This document shows, in pieces, positions 6,765 to 15,780 of a DNA stretch of 43,077 bases. The stretch spans positions 1 to 43,077 of the forward strand of contig DATKRK010000426.1 of the NCBI GenBank assembly GCA_035532215.1, written 5' to 3'. Made by a program: the position numbers and the translations under genes. This DNA is from JAICIG01 sp035532215. Lineage in GTDB: Bacteria; Planctomycetota; Planctomycetia; Pirellulales; JAICIG01. The first letter of the stretch is position 1; every line of letters begins with the position of its first letter. The notes below the pieces were generated by a model. The model worked only from the letters and a program-made list of their open reading frames with translations. It was not told the origin of the DNA and did no database searches.

Positions 6765-8465
6765 GTGCCCGCTCGCCAGCCGCTTGGCGGCATCATCCAT
6801 ACGTATCAAAAGTACGACCCGCAAACGTTTCCCAGCCCGACGGCGCCGCCGCCTGACGTGGTGTCTTCGGCCTTCGATCATCTGCTGGCCTACGGCAGCT
6901 TGCGCGAATTGACCGAAGAAGAACTGGCCCGGGCCGTGCATCTCGATCCCAGCCAGATCGCCGGGCTCGGTCCGAGCCTCGACGCTTTGCGCGAAATGCT
7001 GTTGGAGCGCAAGCGAAAGATTCTGGAGACCTACGAAACCAGGCAGGTCCGCGAGACGGCCCGGCGGCAGTATCGCGACGCGGGCGAACCGCTCAAGCCG
7101 CCCAAGCAACTCCGCGGTCTCTTCCAAAAAGCGTTCGAGTTGGAACAGCTTCGCGAGTTGGAGCAGCTTTGGTATCGGGCCGGCGGCGAACGCTCGGCCT
7201 TCGCCGGGCAGTTGCTTGCGCTGGTGGAACGGCTGGGCGAAAAGTACCAGGTCGACGAACTGGCCGCCAAGTACGAGTTCACTGGCCGCCAGCCGATGAG
7301 CGTGCCGCAGGCGCTGGCGGTCAAGGAGGAGTTGGAAGAGATCGACCGGCTGCTCAAGCAACTCGAAGAGGCGGCCCGCACCGCGCAGATCGGCGTGATC
7401 GATCTGGATCAACTGGCCGAATACGCCGAGCCGGGCGACATGGAGCAACTGGCTGCGTTGCAAGAACAGATCGACAACTACATCCGCGAGTTAGCCGAGC
7501 GGCAGGGGCTGGAGCGCGGCAAACGCGGCTTCCAGCTCACGCCCAAGGCCTATCGATTGTTTCAGGGCAAGCTGCTCGAACAGATCTTCAGCCAGTTGCA
7601 GGCCTCGCGCACCGGCCGGCACCAAGGGCCGATCGTCGGCGAAGGCGCCGTCGAGCTACAGCACACGAAGCCCTACGAGTTCGGCGATTCGGTCGCCAAC
7701 ATGGACATCCCCGCCTCGCTCACCAACGCCATGCTTCGCGGCGGCGTGCAGTTGCCGCTGCGACTGAAGACCGAGGACATCGAAATCCACCGCACGCGCA
7801 ACGCGCCCAAGTGCGCCACGGTGGTGGTGATGGACATGAGCGGCTCGATGCGCTACGGCGGGCTGTACGTGAACGTCAAGCGCATGGGACTGGCGCTCGA
7901 CGGCCTGATCCGCCGCGAGTATCCCGGCGACTTCGTGCAGTTCATCGAGATGTTCACCTTCGCCAAGCCGCGAGCGCCCGGCGAGATCGTACACATGATG
8001 CCCAAGCCGCCGACGATTTACGATCCGGTCGTCAGACTCAAGATCGACATGAGCCGCGAGGACGCCAGCGAGTTCCGCGTGCCGTGGCACTTCACGAACA
8101 TCCAGCACGGCTTGCAGCAGGCGCGAAGGTTTCTGTCCGCCCAGGATACGCCCAACCGGCAGATCATCCTGATCACCGACGGGCTGCCGACCGCGCACTT
8201 CGAAGGCCCGATGCTGTACTTGCTCTACCCGCCGCACCCGGCCACCGAATCGGCCACGCTGCGCGAAGGGCTGCTCTGCCGCCGCGAAGGGATCACGATC
8301 AACATCTTTCTGCTGCAAAGCTGGTCGCAATCGCTCGAAGACGTCCGTTTCGCCCAGAAGCTGGCCGAATCGACCACCGGCCGCGTGTTCTTCACGGCCG
8401 GCAAGGATCTCGATCGCTACGTCGTTTGGGATTACGTGAATCGGCGGCGATCGATCGTTTCGTGA
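6765..8465 (+). CDS. vWA-domain protein, partner of MoxR-type ATPase
   Basis: A 566-residue protein whose C-terminal half is a von Willebrand factor A domain. The metal-binding MIDAS motif is DMSGSM at residues 357-362, and the later ILITDGLP supplies the expected Asp. The N-terminal 300 residues are mostly charged helices, including coiled-coil-like stretches around 75-135 and 185-245. No signal peptide is present, so it acts in the cytoplasm. vWA proteins of this group cooperate with MoxR/chelatase ATPases; the likely partner is the ATPase at 2490. The start is GTG at 6765, supported by GGAGG 7 bases upstream. This good Shine-Dalgarno site lets it be translated independently of the inserted genes upstream. 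Confidence 0.88.
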   Translation: MPARQPLGGIIHTYQKYDPQTFPSPTAPPPDVVSSAFDHLLAYGSLRELTEEELARAVHLDPSQIAGLGPSLDALREMLLERKRKILETYETRQVRETARRQYRDAGEPLKPPKQLRGLFQKAFELEQLRELEQLWYRAGGERSAFAGQLLALVERLGEKYQVDELAAKYEFTGRQPMSVPQALAVKEELEEIDRLLKQLEEAARTAQIGVIDLDQLAEYAEPGDMEQLAALQEQIDNYIRELAERQGLERGKRGFQLTPKAYRLFQGKLLEQIFSQLQASRTGRHQGPIVGEGAVELQHTKPYEFGDSVANMDIPASLTNAMLRGGVQLPLRLKTEDIEIHRTRNAPKCATVVVMDMSGSMRYGGLYVNVKRMGLALDGLIRREYPGDFVQFIEMFTFAKPRAPGEIVHMMPKPPTIYDPVVRLKIDMSREDASEFRVPWHFTNIQHGLQQARRFLSAQDTPNRQIILITDGLPTAHFEGPMLYLLYPPHPATESATLREGLLCRREGITINIFLLQSWSQSLEDVRFAQKLAESTTGRVFFTAGKDLDRYVVWDYVNRRRSIVS

Positions 8466-8497
8466 GAAACGGGCGGGTGGTTCGCCACAGATTGTTT

Positions 8498-8606
8498 GCC
8501 ACAGAGGGCACAGAGAACACGGAGTTCTTTTTGATTCTGAATCTTGGACTCAATCCAAATTCCAAAATCCGCAATTCCTCTCCGTGCCCTCTGTGGTCTC
8601 TGTGGC
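8498..8606. repeat. CACAGAG-type inverted repeat
   Basis: 27-base arms at 8498-8524 and 8580-8606 are inverted copies matching at about 23 positions. They contain the CCACAGAGGGCACAG core that is dispersed in this type of genome; a fragment also occurs near 2260-2288. It lies just after the vWA gene and just before the convergent tRNA-binding gene's stop. It may act as a two-way transcript end, although no T-tract is evident. Confidence 0.65.
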
Positions 8607-8614
8607 ATCCGATC

Positions 8615-8953
8615 CTATTTCACGCCCGAGCCGGGCTCGACTTCGCGATCGGGCCGCAGCAGCACCACGCCGGCCGCATCGCTGGCGGCCAGCAACATGC
8701 CGTTCGATTCTTCGCCGCGAATCACGGCCGGTTCGAGATTGTTGACCACCACGATCTGCCGGCCGACGAGCGCCTCGGGTTCGTAATGCCCGCGGATGCC
8801 CGCCACGATCTGCTTCTCGACGTCGCCCACCTGAATCTGCAACAACAGCAGCTTATTGGCGTTCGGATGCTCGCGGGCGGCTAGCACCTTGGCCACGCGC
8901 AATTCGAGCTTGGCCAAATCGTCGTAACTGACGGGCGGTTTGGGTTCCATCAT
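8615..8953 (-). CDS. Stand-alone tRNA-binding-domain protein
   Basis: The 112-residue product is a single OB-fold tRNA-binding domain like that at the C-terminus of methionyl-tRNA synthetase, Trbp111 and CsaA. It shows LRVAKVLAAREHPNANKL near residues 17-34, then IVAGIRGHYEPEALVGR and the conserved NLEPAVIRGEESNGMLLA. It binds tRNA or similar folded RNA and may act as a free cofactor of aminoacylation or as a chaperone. A single domain of this size without a synthetase body is normal for the family, so this is not a truncation. The start is the first of two adjacent ATG codons (8953 or 8950). It faces the vWA gene convergently. Confidence 0.85.
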   Translation of the reverse strand: MMEPKPPVSYDDLAKLELRVAKVLAAREHPNANKLLLLQIQVGDVEKQIVAGIRGHYEPEALVGRQIVVVNNLEPAVIRGEESNGMLLAASDAAGVVLLRPDREVEPGSGVK

Positions 8954-9093
8954 TGGGGCCTTCGAAAATCGGGCGATCGCGATCGTTTGTTGCGAGCGAC
9001 TATCTTAGCGTCTCGCGGTCCGTTTCGATACCGGCGATTTCTCGCTCGGCGAGCAGCGGCAGTCATGTGGGAACGCAACTCGCCGACCGGCCC

Positions 9094-10101
9094 CTACGGC
9101 ATCTTGGCCGTGTACGAGATCAGCGTCTTGACGTAGTTCGCCCGCTCGTAGGCCTCGCGGCCGGGCGCGTGATCTTTGCTCATGCTCCCTTTGATCTCCT
9201 CGAGCGTCGTGAAGTGATGTCGCTCGAGCCACTGGCGAAGTTCTTCGAGAATGGCCGCCAAATGACCGGGGCCATGTTCCAGCAGCGCCGAGGCGATCAT
9301 CGTCGCGTCGGCGCCGGCCAACAGCAGCTTCAATGCGTCGCCGCCGGTTCGCACGCCGCTCGAGGCGGCCAGCGAGGCGGAAAGCTGGCTGCGCAGAATG
9401 CCGATCCAGCGCAGCGGCAATCGCAGTTCGGCCTCGGCGCTCAGCTCCATTTCGAGAGCCAGTTGCAAATGCTCCAGGTCGATGTCGGGGTTCGGAAAGC
9501 GATTGAACAGCACCAAGCCGTCGGCGCCGGCGTCGACCAGCCGCTTGGCTAGGTTCGGCAAGGCGGCGAAATAGGGGCCGATCTTGACCGCCAGCGGCAA
9601 CTTCGTCGCCTGGCGAACGGTGGCGACCAGGTCGACGTAACGCGCTTCGACCTCTGCCGACGTCGTCTCGCTGTCGGTCGCCAGCAGATAAATGTTGAGT
9701 TCCAGCGCGTCCGCCCCCGCGTCCTCGATTCTCTTGGCGTTCGAAACCCAACCGCCCGGTGAGGCCGCGTTCAGACTGGCGATCACCGGAATGGAGAGCG
9801 CTCGCTTGGCCTCTGCAAGGTGCTTGAACCATTCTTCGACGCCGCGGTTGTACTCGTCGAAGGCTGGCAGATCGGCTGATGCGCCCCCGGCGGCGGCTGC
9901 GCCCGATTCGCGACTCAGCCGCAGCCGCGCGCCAGAGTCTTGCAACTGCTCCTCGAACAGCGACGGCAGCACCACGGCCCCAGCGCCCACTGCTTCCAGG
10001 CGCTCTAAGGTCGGCAGCGACCCGGTGAGCGGGCAAGAGGAAACGACCAGCGGGTTGCGCAAGGCGATTCCCAAGTATCGGCTCGTCAAATCGAGGGTCA
10101 T
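9094..10101 (-). CDS. Dihydroorotate-dehydrogenase-like flavoprotein
   Basis: A 335-residue TIM-barrel protein of the FMN-dependent dihydroorotate dehydrogenase superfamily. It begins DLTSRYLGIALRNPLVVSSCPLT, the usual first strand of the class 1-like group, and continues with IPVIASLNA, ALELNIYLLATD and the phosphate-binding segment IGILRSQLSASLAASSGVRTG. Members of this DHOD-like subgroup are often not the pyrimidine enzyme and their substrate is uncertain. No pyrimidine genes surround it. A GGAG site precedes the ATG by about 9 bases. It reads away from the PHP-domain gene, with 284 bases between the two. Confidence 0.85.
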   Translation of the reverse strand: MTLDLTSRYLGIALRNPLVVSSCPLTGSLPTLERLEAVGAGAVVLPSLFEEQLQDSGARLRLSRESGAAAAGGASADLPAFDEYNRGVEEWFKHLAEAKRALSIPVIASLNAASPGGWVSNAKRIEDAGADALELNIYLLATDSETTSAEVEARYVDLVATVRQATKLPLAVKIGPYFAALPNLAKRLVDAGADGLVLFNRFPNPDIDLEHLQLALEMELSAEAELRLPLRWIGILRSQLSASLAASSGVRTGGDALKLLLAGADATMIASALLEHGPGHLAAILEELRQWLERHHFTTLEEIKGSMSKDHAPGREAYERANYVKTLISYTAKMP

Positions 10102-10284
10102 GGAGGGCTCTCCGTTGGGCTAGTGATCGGGATCCATCGGTTGCCGCCAGATTAACACGTTCGCCGCTGGCAGAGCAGACCTATTGCAAAGTATGTTCCT
10201 TTTCGGAACGTGCGACGAAGCTGCATTTATTCAATGGGTTCGGCAATCGTCTGGCCGAGCGCGCCCGTTCGCACGGTTGCGCAT

Positions 10285-10313
10285 TTGACAAGCGAGTTTG
10301 GCCCAGGCAGATT
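10285..10313 (+). promoter_or_regulatory. Possible promoter for the PHP-domain gene
   Basis: A perfect -35 hexamer TTGACA (10285-10290) is followed after 17 bases by CAGATT (10308-10313), a weak -10 with three matching positions. It lies about 75 bases before the GTG start at 10386. The evidence is only the -35 box and the spacing. Confidence 0.3.
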
Positions 10314-10385
10314 AGAACTTCGACGGCGCTGGAGTATCGTCGCTTCGACGATGCGCCGAAAACCAGAACAGCAAACGCCCTGAGT

Positions 10386-11930
10386 GTGGAGCGATTGATA
10401 GTGCAAGCGAGGAAAGGCAGTTGGGGTGCGGCTTGGATGATTTGCGCGGCCCAGCTATGCGCCGCGCCGGCGGCTTCGGTCGCGGCCGAAGAACGGCCGT
10501 TGTCGCGGATCGGCTTCGGCTCGTGCGCGCGGCAAGACCGGCCCCAGCCGATCTGGGACGCGATCGTCGAGACGAAGCCCGACTTGTTCCTGATGCTGGG
10601 CGACAATATCTACGCCGACACCGAAGTTCGCGATGAAAAGGGCGAGGTGGTGCTGCAACAGCGCGTCGCCTTGAGCCAACTTCAGCCCGAGGGGACGACG
10701 GCCCGCTGGTGGAAGGGCAATCTGCACACGCACACCTTTTGGAGCGACGGCAACGATTTCCCGGAAATGTCGGCCGACTGGTATCGTTCGCACGGCTATC
10801 AGTTCTTGGCAATCACGGACCACAACGTGCTGGCCCAGGGCCTGCGTTGGATGAAGCAAGGCGAGATCGTCAAGCGCGGCGGCGCCGACGCGATCGAGAA
10901 ATACCAGCGTCGGTTCGGGCCGGCGTGGGTCGAAATGCGCGGCGAAGGCGAAGCGCTGGAAGTCCGGCTCAAGCCGTTTGCCGAGTTCCGCGCGCTGGTC
11001 GAACAGCGCGGCCGGTTTCTATTGATCCCCGCGGAGGAAATCAGCGACAAGGCCGAAGGCGTGCCGGTCCATATCAACGCATCGAACATCAAGGACGCCG
11101 TGCAGCCCGTGGACGGCTCGAACGTCCGCGAGACGATCACGAACAACCTCCGCGCCGTCGAGGAACAGGCCAAGAAAGCGGGGCGAGAGATCCTGGCCCA
11201 TCTGAACCACCCGAACTTCGGCTATGCCGTCACGGCCGAGGACCTGGCGCATGCGGTGATCGAGCGGCACTTCGAAGTCTACAACGGCCACCCGGGCGTG
11301 AACCATCTGGGCGACGACCGCCGGCCGGGCGTCGAGCGACTGTGGGATATCGCGAATACGATCCGGCTGGTCGATCTGAAATCGCCGCCCTTGTTCGGCA
11401 TCGCCACCGACGACACGCACGACTACCACGACCACGCAGGCGGTTCGCACCCGGGTCGCGGCTGGGTGATGGTCCGCTCGACGCACCTCACGCCCGAACA
11501 CATCGTGCGGGCGATCAAGGCGGGCGATTGTTATGCTTCGAGCGGCGTGACCTTGGCCGATGTGCGCTACGACCGCCAGCGGCGGGCGTTGGAATTGGAG
11601 ATCGAGCCGGACGGCGACGCGAAGTTCGTCACGCAGTTCGTCGGCACGCTGCGAGCCGTGAACACGGCCAGCGAGCCGCCCGTCGATGCGGCCGGCAAAC
11701 CGATCCGCGCCACGCGCAAGTATTCCGACGAGATCGGCAAAGTCTTGAAAACGGTGGAGGGGCTGTCGCCGCGTTACGAGTTGATCGGCGACGAGCTGTA
11801 CGTGCGGGCCGTGATCACTTCCAGCAAGCCGCCGCACGATCCGTCGTTCAAGGACCAGCGCGAACAAGCCTGGACGCAGCCCGTCGGCTGGGAGGAGTTT
11901 TTGGAAGGGCCGCTGGCGGCGGGGGAATAG
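10386..11930 (+). CDS. PHP-domain protein with truncated PhoD-like N-terminus (chimera)
   Basis: The 514-residue product joins parts of two families. Residues about 38-80 are the beginning of a PhoD-type alkaline phosphatase: LSRIGFGSCARQDRPQPIW, then KPDLFLMLGDNIYADTE. The rest of PhoD is absent. From about 81 the sequence is a PHP-domain metallophosphoesterase-like protein: GNLHTHTFWSDG near 111-122 gives the first metal-binding His pair, LAITDHN (142-148) the second, and HLNHPNF and ATDDTHDYHDH further ligands. PHP proteins of this type are secreted or envelope-associated and of unknown substrate. The start is taken as GTG 10386; ATG 10437 is an alternative. A hydrophobic stretch (about 13-34) could be a signal peptide. 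The gene ends 4 bases from the convergent GT2 gene. Confidence 0.8.
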   Translation: MERLIVQARKGSWGAAWMICAAQLCAAPAASVAAEERPLSRIGFGSCARQDRPQPIWDAIVETKPDLFLMLGDNIYADTEVRDEKGEVVLQQRVALSQLQPEGTTARWWKGNLHTHTFWSDGNDFPEMSADWYRSHGYQFLAITDHNVLAQGLRWMKQGEIVKRGGADAIEKYQRRFGPAWVEMRGEGEALEVRLKPFAEFRALVEQRGRFLLIPAEEISDKAEGVPVHINASNIKDAVQPVDGSNVRETITNNLRAVEEQAKKAGREILAHLNHPNFGYAVTAEDLAHAVIERHFEVYNGHPGVNHLGDDRRPGVERLWDIANTIRLVDLKSPPLFGIATDDTHDYHDHAGGSHPGRGWVMVRSTHLTPEHIVRAIKAGDCYASSGVTLADVRYDRQRRALELEIEPDGDAKFVTQFVGTLRAVNTASEPPVDAAGKPIRATRKYSDEIGKVLKTVEGLSPRYELIGDELYVRAVITSSKPPHDPSFKDQREQAWTQPVGWEEFLEGPLAAGE

Positions 11931-11934
11931 CGGC

Positions 11935-12954
11935 TCATCGGAGAAATGGCTTGGGCTTTTCTACCTCACTAACATGACGCCAGTGCGGCGGCGAAATGCC
12001 CTGGGGCCGGCAATACCGGCGCAGCTTGGGCAGTTCGCGGAAGGCGCGGGCGATGACGCTCGCCTTCGAGCCGGTCGCCGCTCCGCCGACGCGCGGATAA
12101 TGATTCACGGGCGTCTCGACGTAGTGCATGCCGGCCTGCGTGCATTGGATCATGATCTCGGCGTTGATGCAGGCGCCGGTCGCCGTCAGTTGCAGTTGGT
12201 CGAGCGCTTCGCGGCGGAAGAGTTTGAAGGCGCAATCGAGATCGCGCACTCGCACGCCCAGCACGAGCCTGACCAGCGCGCCCCAAGCCCAGGCGTTCAG
12301 CCTGCGTTGGCCGGCCTCGGCCCGGCGCCAACGGTAGCCGATCGCCAGATCGTGGTCTTGCAAATGGCCGAGCAGGCTGGCGACGTCGAGCAAGTCGAAC
12401 TGGCCGTCGCTGTCGGCGAACATCACCAGCTCGCCGGTCGCAGCGCGGAGGCCGCTGGCGACGGCGGCGCCGTAACCGCGATTGCCTGCGTGCGAGATCA
12501 GGCGAATGCGGTCGTCGCGAACCGACCACTCGTGTACGCGCGCGGCGGTCTGATCGCGCGAGCCGTCGTCGACGACGATCACTTCGAACCGCTCGACGAA
12601 CTTGGGCAGAATCGCCAGGGCGGCGCTCAGCGTATCGCCGATCGCCTGTTCTTCGTTGAACGCCGGCAGGCAAAGCGACAGACTCGCCGGGTAGGGCAGC
12701 CGCGTCTTCAACTCTTGCCAGGCGGCCGTGGCGACCCAATGAGCCTGCCAAGCGAGAATCGCAGAAACCTGATCGGCCGCCAGCACCCGCCGCCGCACCA
12801 AGATCTGCCCCAACCGACCGCCGCCGGCGCGCTGTTCCGCCAGAGCGGCCTCGATCGCCGCCGCGGGAATTCCAAAACGCCCGGCCAACTCTCCGAATCT
12901 CGGGCGATCCGCGCCAAAGGGCTGGGGGGTCAATGCTTCGTCGCCGAACGCCAT
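11935..12954 (-). CDS. GT2 glycosyltransferase with MshEN-like N-terminal domain
   Basis: A 339-residue family 2 glycosyltransferase. The GT-A core starts near residue 90, with SLSLCLPAFNEEQAIG, VIVVDDGSRD (Asp129-Asp130) and the metal-binding FADSDGQFD (about 179-187). Polyprenyl-phosphate sugar transferases of the DPM1-like type look like this. Residues 19-80 form a separate small domain, FGELAGRFGIPAAAIEAALAEQ followed by RLGQILVRR and LAADQVSAILAWQ. It resembles the N-terminal domain of type II secretion ATPases (MshEN/GspE-N), which in some proteins binds cyclic-di-GMP. The start ATG at 12954 overlaps the end of the GT39 gene by 25 bases, so the two are coupled and probably cooperate: the GT2 makes a lipid-linked sugar and the GT39 protein uses it. 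Confidence 0.85.
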   Translation of the reverse strand: MAFGDEALTPQPFGADRPRFGELAGRFGIPAAAIEAALAEQRAGGGRLGQILVRRRVLAADQVSAILAWQAHWVATAAWQELKTRLPYPASLSLCLPAFNEEQAIGDTLSAALAILPKFVERFEVIVVDDGSRDQTAARVHEWSVRDDRIRLISHAGNRGYGAAVASGLRAATGELVMFADSDGQFDLLDVASLLGHLQDHDLAIGYRWRRAEAGQRRLNAWAWGALVRLVLGVRVRDLDCAFKLFRREALDQLQLTATGACINAEIMIQCTQAGMHYVETPVNHYPRVGGAATGSKASVIARAFRELPKLRRYCRPQGISPPHWRHVSEVEKPKPFLR

Positions 12955-14723
12955 CCGCTCGTCTCCGAGGTCGAAGTTGCACGTGCTAAATGTTGCGGGC
13001 GCCCCAACAAGAGGATCTGATTCGATCGCAAGAACCAACGCCCGCGCTCGAGCACGCAAACGTCGGCCGGCAAGCGGGCGGCCAATCGCTCGTATCGCTC
13101 GCCGGTGGTGAACAGAAACGCGTCGCGCGGCTGCTCGCGAAAGAAGCGAAAGACTTGCTCGTCTTCCACGAGCTGTTGGACGGGATGTTTCGCGTAAAAC
13201 ACCAGGCTGGGGCGGTAATATCCGAAGCTGCGGATCACCGGCTCGGCGCCGCGCGAATTGCGAAGAATCTGGGCGGCGAACTGTTGGCTGTTCTGGCGTC
13301 GGCCGACGACCACGGCGGCGCCGCCGAACAGCGCAGCGTGGAATACGATCGCCGCGGCCGCCAGGGCGATCGCAACCTGACGCGCGCGGCCTTGTTCGCT
13401 GAAACGCCAACAGAAAACCGCGGCCGCGATCAGCGGCAATGCGACCAGGCCCAGCGTCCACGGCCCGTTGATGAAATGCCTGGCCGCCAGCGGCAGGCCG
13501 ACCGCCACGCCGAGGCCCGCCAGGCCCAGCACGATCCAAGCCGGCCGCAATTTGCGAGCCGGCGTGAGTTGCGGATCGCTCAACCAGGCCTCGATCCAAG
13601 CGGCGGTGAGCAGCGCCAAGGCGGGATAAACCGGCACGATATAATTCGGCAACTTGGTCGCCGCCAGCGAGAAAAAGCCCAGATAGACCACGACCCAGCA
13701 GCAGAGGAACAAGTAGCACAACCTGCGGGCATTGGAAGAAGCGAGTTGCGTCCGCAGGCGGGTGATCGTCGGCGCGAAAAACACCGACCAGGGAAAGAAG
13801 CCGATCGATATGGCGATCAGGTAATAAAAAATCGGCCCGCGATGATGCTCCATGGGGTGCAAGAAGCGGCCGAGGTTATGCACGCCGAGAAAGCCGGCCA
13901 GCCACTGTCCGCCGGTTCGGGCGCCGACGGCGGCGTACCAGGGGCCGGCGATGGCCGCCACGCACGCGGCGGCCGTCAGCGGTCGCAGTCGCCAGGCGGT
14001 AGCGAGAAAATGCCGCGGAGCGAAGGTGCGCGCGGCGAAGGCCAGCAGGCCGGCGGCCCGCGACTTCCAGGAAGCGTTGCTGGCAGCCGAGTGGCGGGCC
14101 GATTCGGGCAGTCCGGCGATCAACGAAAACAGGCCGATCGTGGCGGTCGGCAGCAAAACGCCGATCGGGCCCTTGGCCAGCGCGGCGACGCCCATCGCCG
14201 CATAGCTGGCGGCAAGCAGCGGCCAGGAGGGGACGCGGCTCAGCGGCGCCGCGCCGTCGGACGAGGCGCCGCGAACGAACGCCAGCAGGGCCAGACAGGA
14301 AAAGAACGAGAGCAGCGTGTCGGGCGTGGCCGCTCGGGCGACCACGTCGAACCCCAGGCTGCTGGCCAGAATCACACCCGCCCATAGCCCGACGGCGGGC
14401 GAAAACAGCTTTCGCCCCAATTGCCAGGTGAGCAGCACCAAACCCCAGGCGAACAGCGCGGGCCCCAGCCGCGCCGCCCATTCGCTCACGCCGAGCGACT
14501 TGTAAGCGCCCAGCATGACCCAATACATCAGCGCGGGCTTGTCGGGCAGCATTTGCCCGTTGAAGTACGGCACGACCCATTCGCCGCGCAGCAGCATCTC
14601 TTGTGCGGCGCCGGCAAAGATCGGCTCGTCCTCGTCCCATAAGGGCGGGACGCCGAGATTGGTAAGAAACACCACGCCGCTGACAAACGTCAACAGCGCA
14701 AACTGCCGCACGGCGCCGGCCAT
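12930..14723 (-). CDS. GT39/ArnT-like membrane glycosyltransferase
   Basis: A 597-residue multi-span protein of the dolichyl-phosphate-mannose/ArnT (GT39, GT83) group. The first loop after helix 1 holds the catalytic acidic motif LWDEDEPIFA, followed by PYFNGQMLPDKPALMYWVM, both characteristic. At least ten further hydrophobic segments follow, with a C-terminal periplasmic domain from about residue 480. It transfers a sugar from a polyprenyl-phosphate carrier on the outer face of the membrane. The ATG at 14723 is preferred over a GTG at 14732 because CGGAG lies 8 bases before it. The leader contains a GC-rich hairpin (14775-14794). The acceptor, whether lipid, protein or polymer, cannot be told from sequence. 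Confidence 0.88.
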   Translation of the reverse strand: MAGAVRQFALLTFVSGVVFLTNLGVPPLWDEDEPIFAGAAQEMLLRGEWVVPYFNGQMLPDKPALMYWVMLGAYKSLGVSEWAARLGPALFAWGLVLLTWQLGRKLFSPAVGLWAGVILASSLGFDVVARAATPDTLLSFFSCLALLAFVRGASSDGAAPLSRVPSWPLLAASYAAMGVAALAKGPIGVLLPTATIGLFSLIAGLPESARHSAASNASWKSRAAGLLAFAARTFAPRHFLATAWRLRPLTAAACVAAIAGPWYAAVGARTGGQWLAGFLGVHNLGRFLHPMEHHRGPIFYYLIAISIGFFPWSVFFAPTITRLRTQLASSNARRLCYLFLCCWVVVYLGFFSLAATKLPNYIVPVYPALALLTAAWIEAWLSDPQLTPARKLRPAWIVLGLAGLGVAVGLPLAARHFINGPWTLGLVALPLIAAAVFCWRFSEQGRARQVAIALAAAAIVFHAALFGGAAVVVGRRQNSQQFAAQILRNSRGAEPVIRSFGYYRPSLVFYAKHPVQQLVEDEQVFRFFREQPRDAFLFTTGERYERLAARLPADVCVLERGRWFLRSNQILLLGRPQHLARATSTSETSGWRSATKH

Positions 14724-14985
14724 CCTTGGCACTCCGGGAGTGATTGGCTGGAAGGAAACAATCCATTGCCGTTCGCGCCGCGTTCAAGCGGCGCAGAACA
14801 GCTCCTTCCGAACCGGTTCAGCTTTGCTGGAAAATAGCACAGCGTCGCCGGTTTCGCCAAGAGCAAGAACGTAGCAAGAGGGCGGAAGCGCGCCGTTTAT
14901 TTGCTATTTTTTCCTGAATTGCGTCGAACGCTTTCAGGAATCGACGCTGAATCCCCAAAGGCATGGCTTCGCCAGCCCGCCGGCT

Positions 14986-15720
14986 TCAGGGAAGCTCACG
15001 AATCCGTAATCCGCGAAACTCCACGGGCGAGCCTTCCGATTCGAGGCACAGGTAGCCGCTGTGCGGATCGCAGCCGGAACCGCCCGAAACCTCTTCGCCG
15101 TTGACCCACAGCCGGATCTCGCCGTTGATCGCGCGCACGTAATAGTGATTCCACTGACCGACGCCCTTGCTGAGTTGCTTGCTCGGAAAGCTGCGTTTGC
15201 CATCGGGCGCTATGGGCGGAAAGGGCTTCATTTTCGCGGCGCCGGTCGGAAACACGTCGCCGTGCGTGGTGAACCAGTCGGCTTTCTTGCCGGTTCGCTT
15301 TTCGTATTGCTCGGCGAATCCGTGGTCGAGCACCTGGACTTCAATCCCCTGCGGCAACTTGCCAGGCTGGAGTTCGCGGATCGATTCGGGCGAGCCCCAA
15401 ACGAAAATGCCCGAGTTGCCGCCTGAACGCAAATGGCGCCACTCGGCGACCAATTCGAAGTTGGCGTAAACCGTCTGGCTGCGGATCACGCCGACTGGTT
15501 GGCCGGTGCAGTGCGCCACGCCCTCGCGCCAGGTCCAGGTTTCAGGATCGCAATTGACGTTCACGAAATCCTGTTGGCCCAGCTCGCGCCAGCCGGGGCC
15601 CGTGCCATCGATGAACGCCTTGGGCGGCGCCGGCGCCTCGTCGGCCGCCGCCGTAAGGCTCGGCATGAAAGGCAAAACCAACCCACCGACGAAGAGCGCG
15701 AGAAAGTCATGTTTCAGCAT
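14986..15720 (-). CDS. DUF1080 (3-keto-disaccharide hydrolase type) secreted protein
   Basis: The 244-residue product has an N-terminal signal peptide (about 1-25, ending before DEAPAPP). A concanavalin-like jelly-roll domain of the DUF1080/3-keto-disaccharide hydrolase family follows. Typical elements are EWRHLRSGGNSGIFVWG, GIEVQVLDHGF, WNHYYVRAINGEIRLWVNGEEV and the final GSPVEFRGLRIREL. Family members act on glycosides or keto-glycosides in carbohydrate breakdown; the exact substrate is unknown. The ATG at 15720 is chosen because a signal peptide begins there and AGGA lies upstream; an upstream start at 15777 would add a non-signal extension. It follows the TPR gene closely on the same strand. 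Confidence 0.87.
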   Translation of the reverse strand: MLKHDFLALFVGGLVLPFMPSLTAAADEAPAPPKAFIDGTGPGWRELGQQDFVNVNCDPETWTWREGVAHCTGQPVGVIRSQTVYANFELVAEWRHLRSGGNSGIFVWGSPESIRELQPGKLPQGIEVQVLDHGFAEQYEKRTGKKADWFTTHGDVFPTGAAKMKPFPPIAPDGKRSFPSKQLSKGVGQWNHYYVRAINGEIRLWVNGEEVSGGSGCDPHSGYLCLESEGSPVEFRGLRIRELP

Positions 15721-15780
15721 GTTGAAAGTCCTTTGCGGTTGCGGCGGCGTACGCCAGGCGGCGAAAGAGAATGGCATGGG

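Noticed and set aside
2490..8465. Calling the locus a known MoxR-vWA conflict system
   Set aside because: Required companions such as a ternary-system adaptor were not recognised, and both the ATPase and vWA proteins look like widespread housekeeping-type members.
12955..13719. In-frame upstream extension of the GT2 gene to 594 residues
   Set aside because: It overlaps most of the GT39 gene and has no family similarity; the MshEN-like and GT2 parts begin after the ATG at 12954.
14775..14794. GC-rich hairpin upstream of the GT39 gene as a terminator
   Set aside because: There is no T-tract after it, and it lies in the leader of the gene, so a terminator or riboswitch call is not supported.
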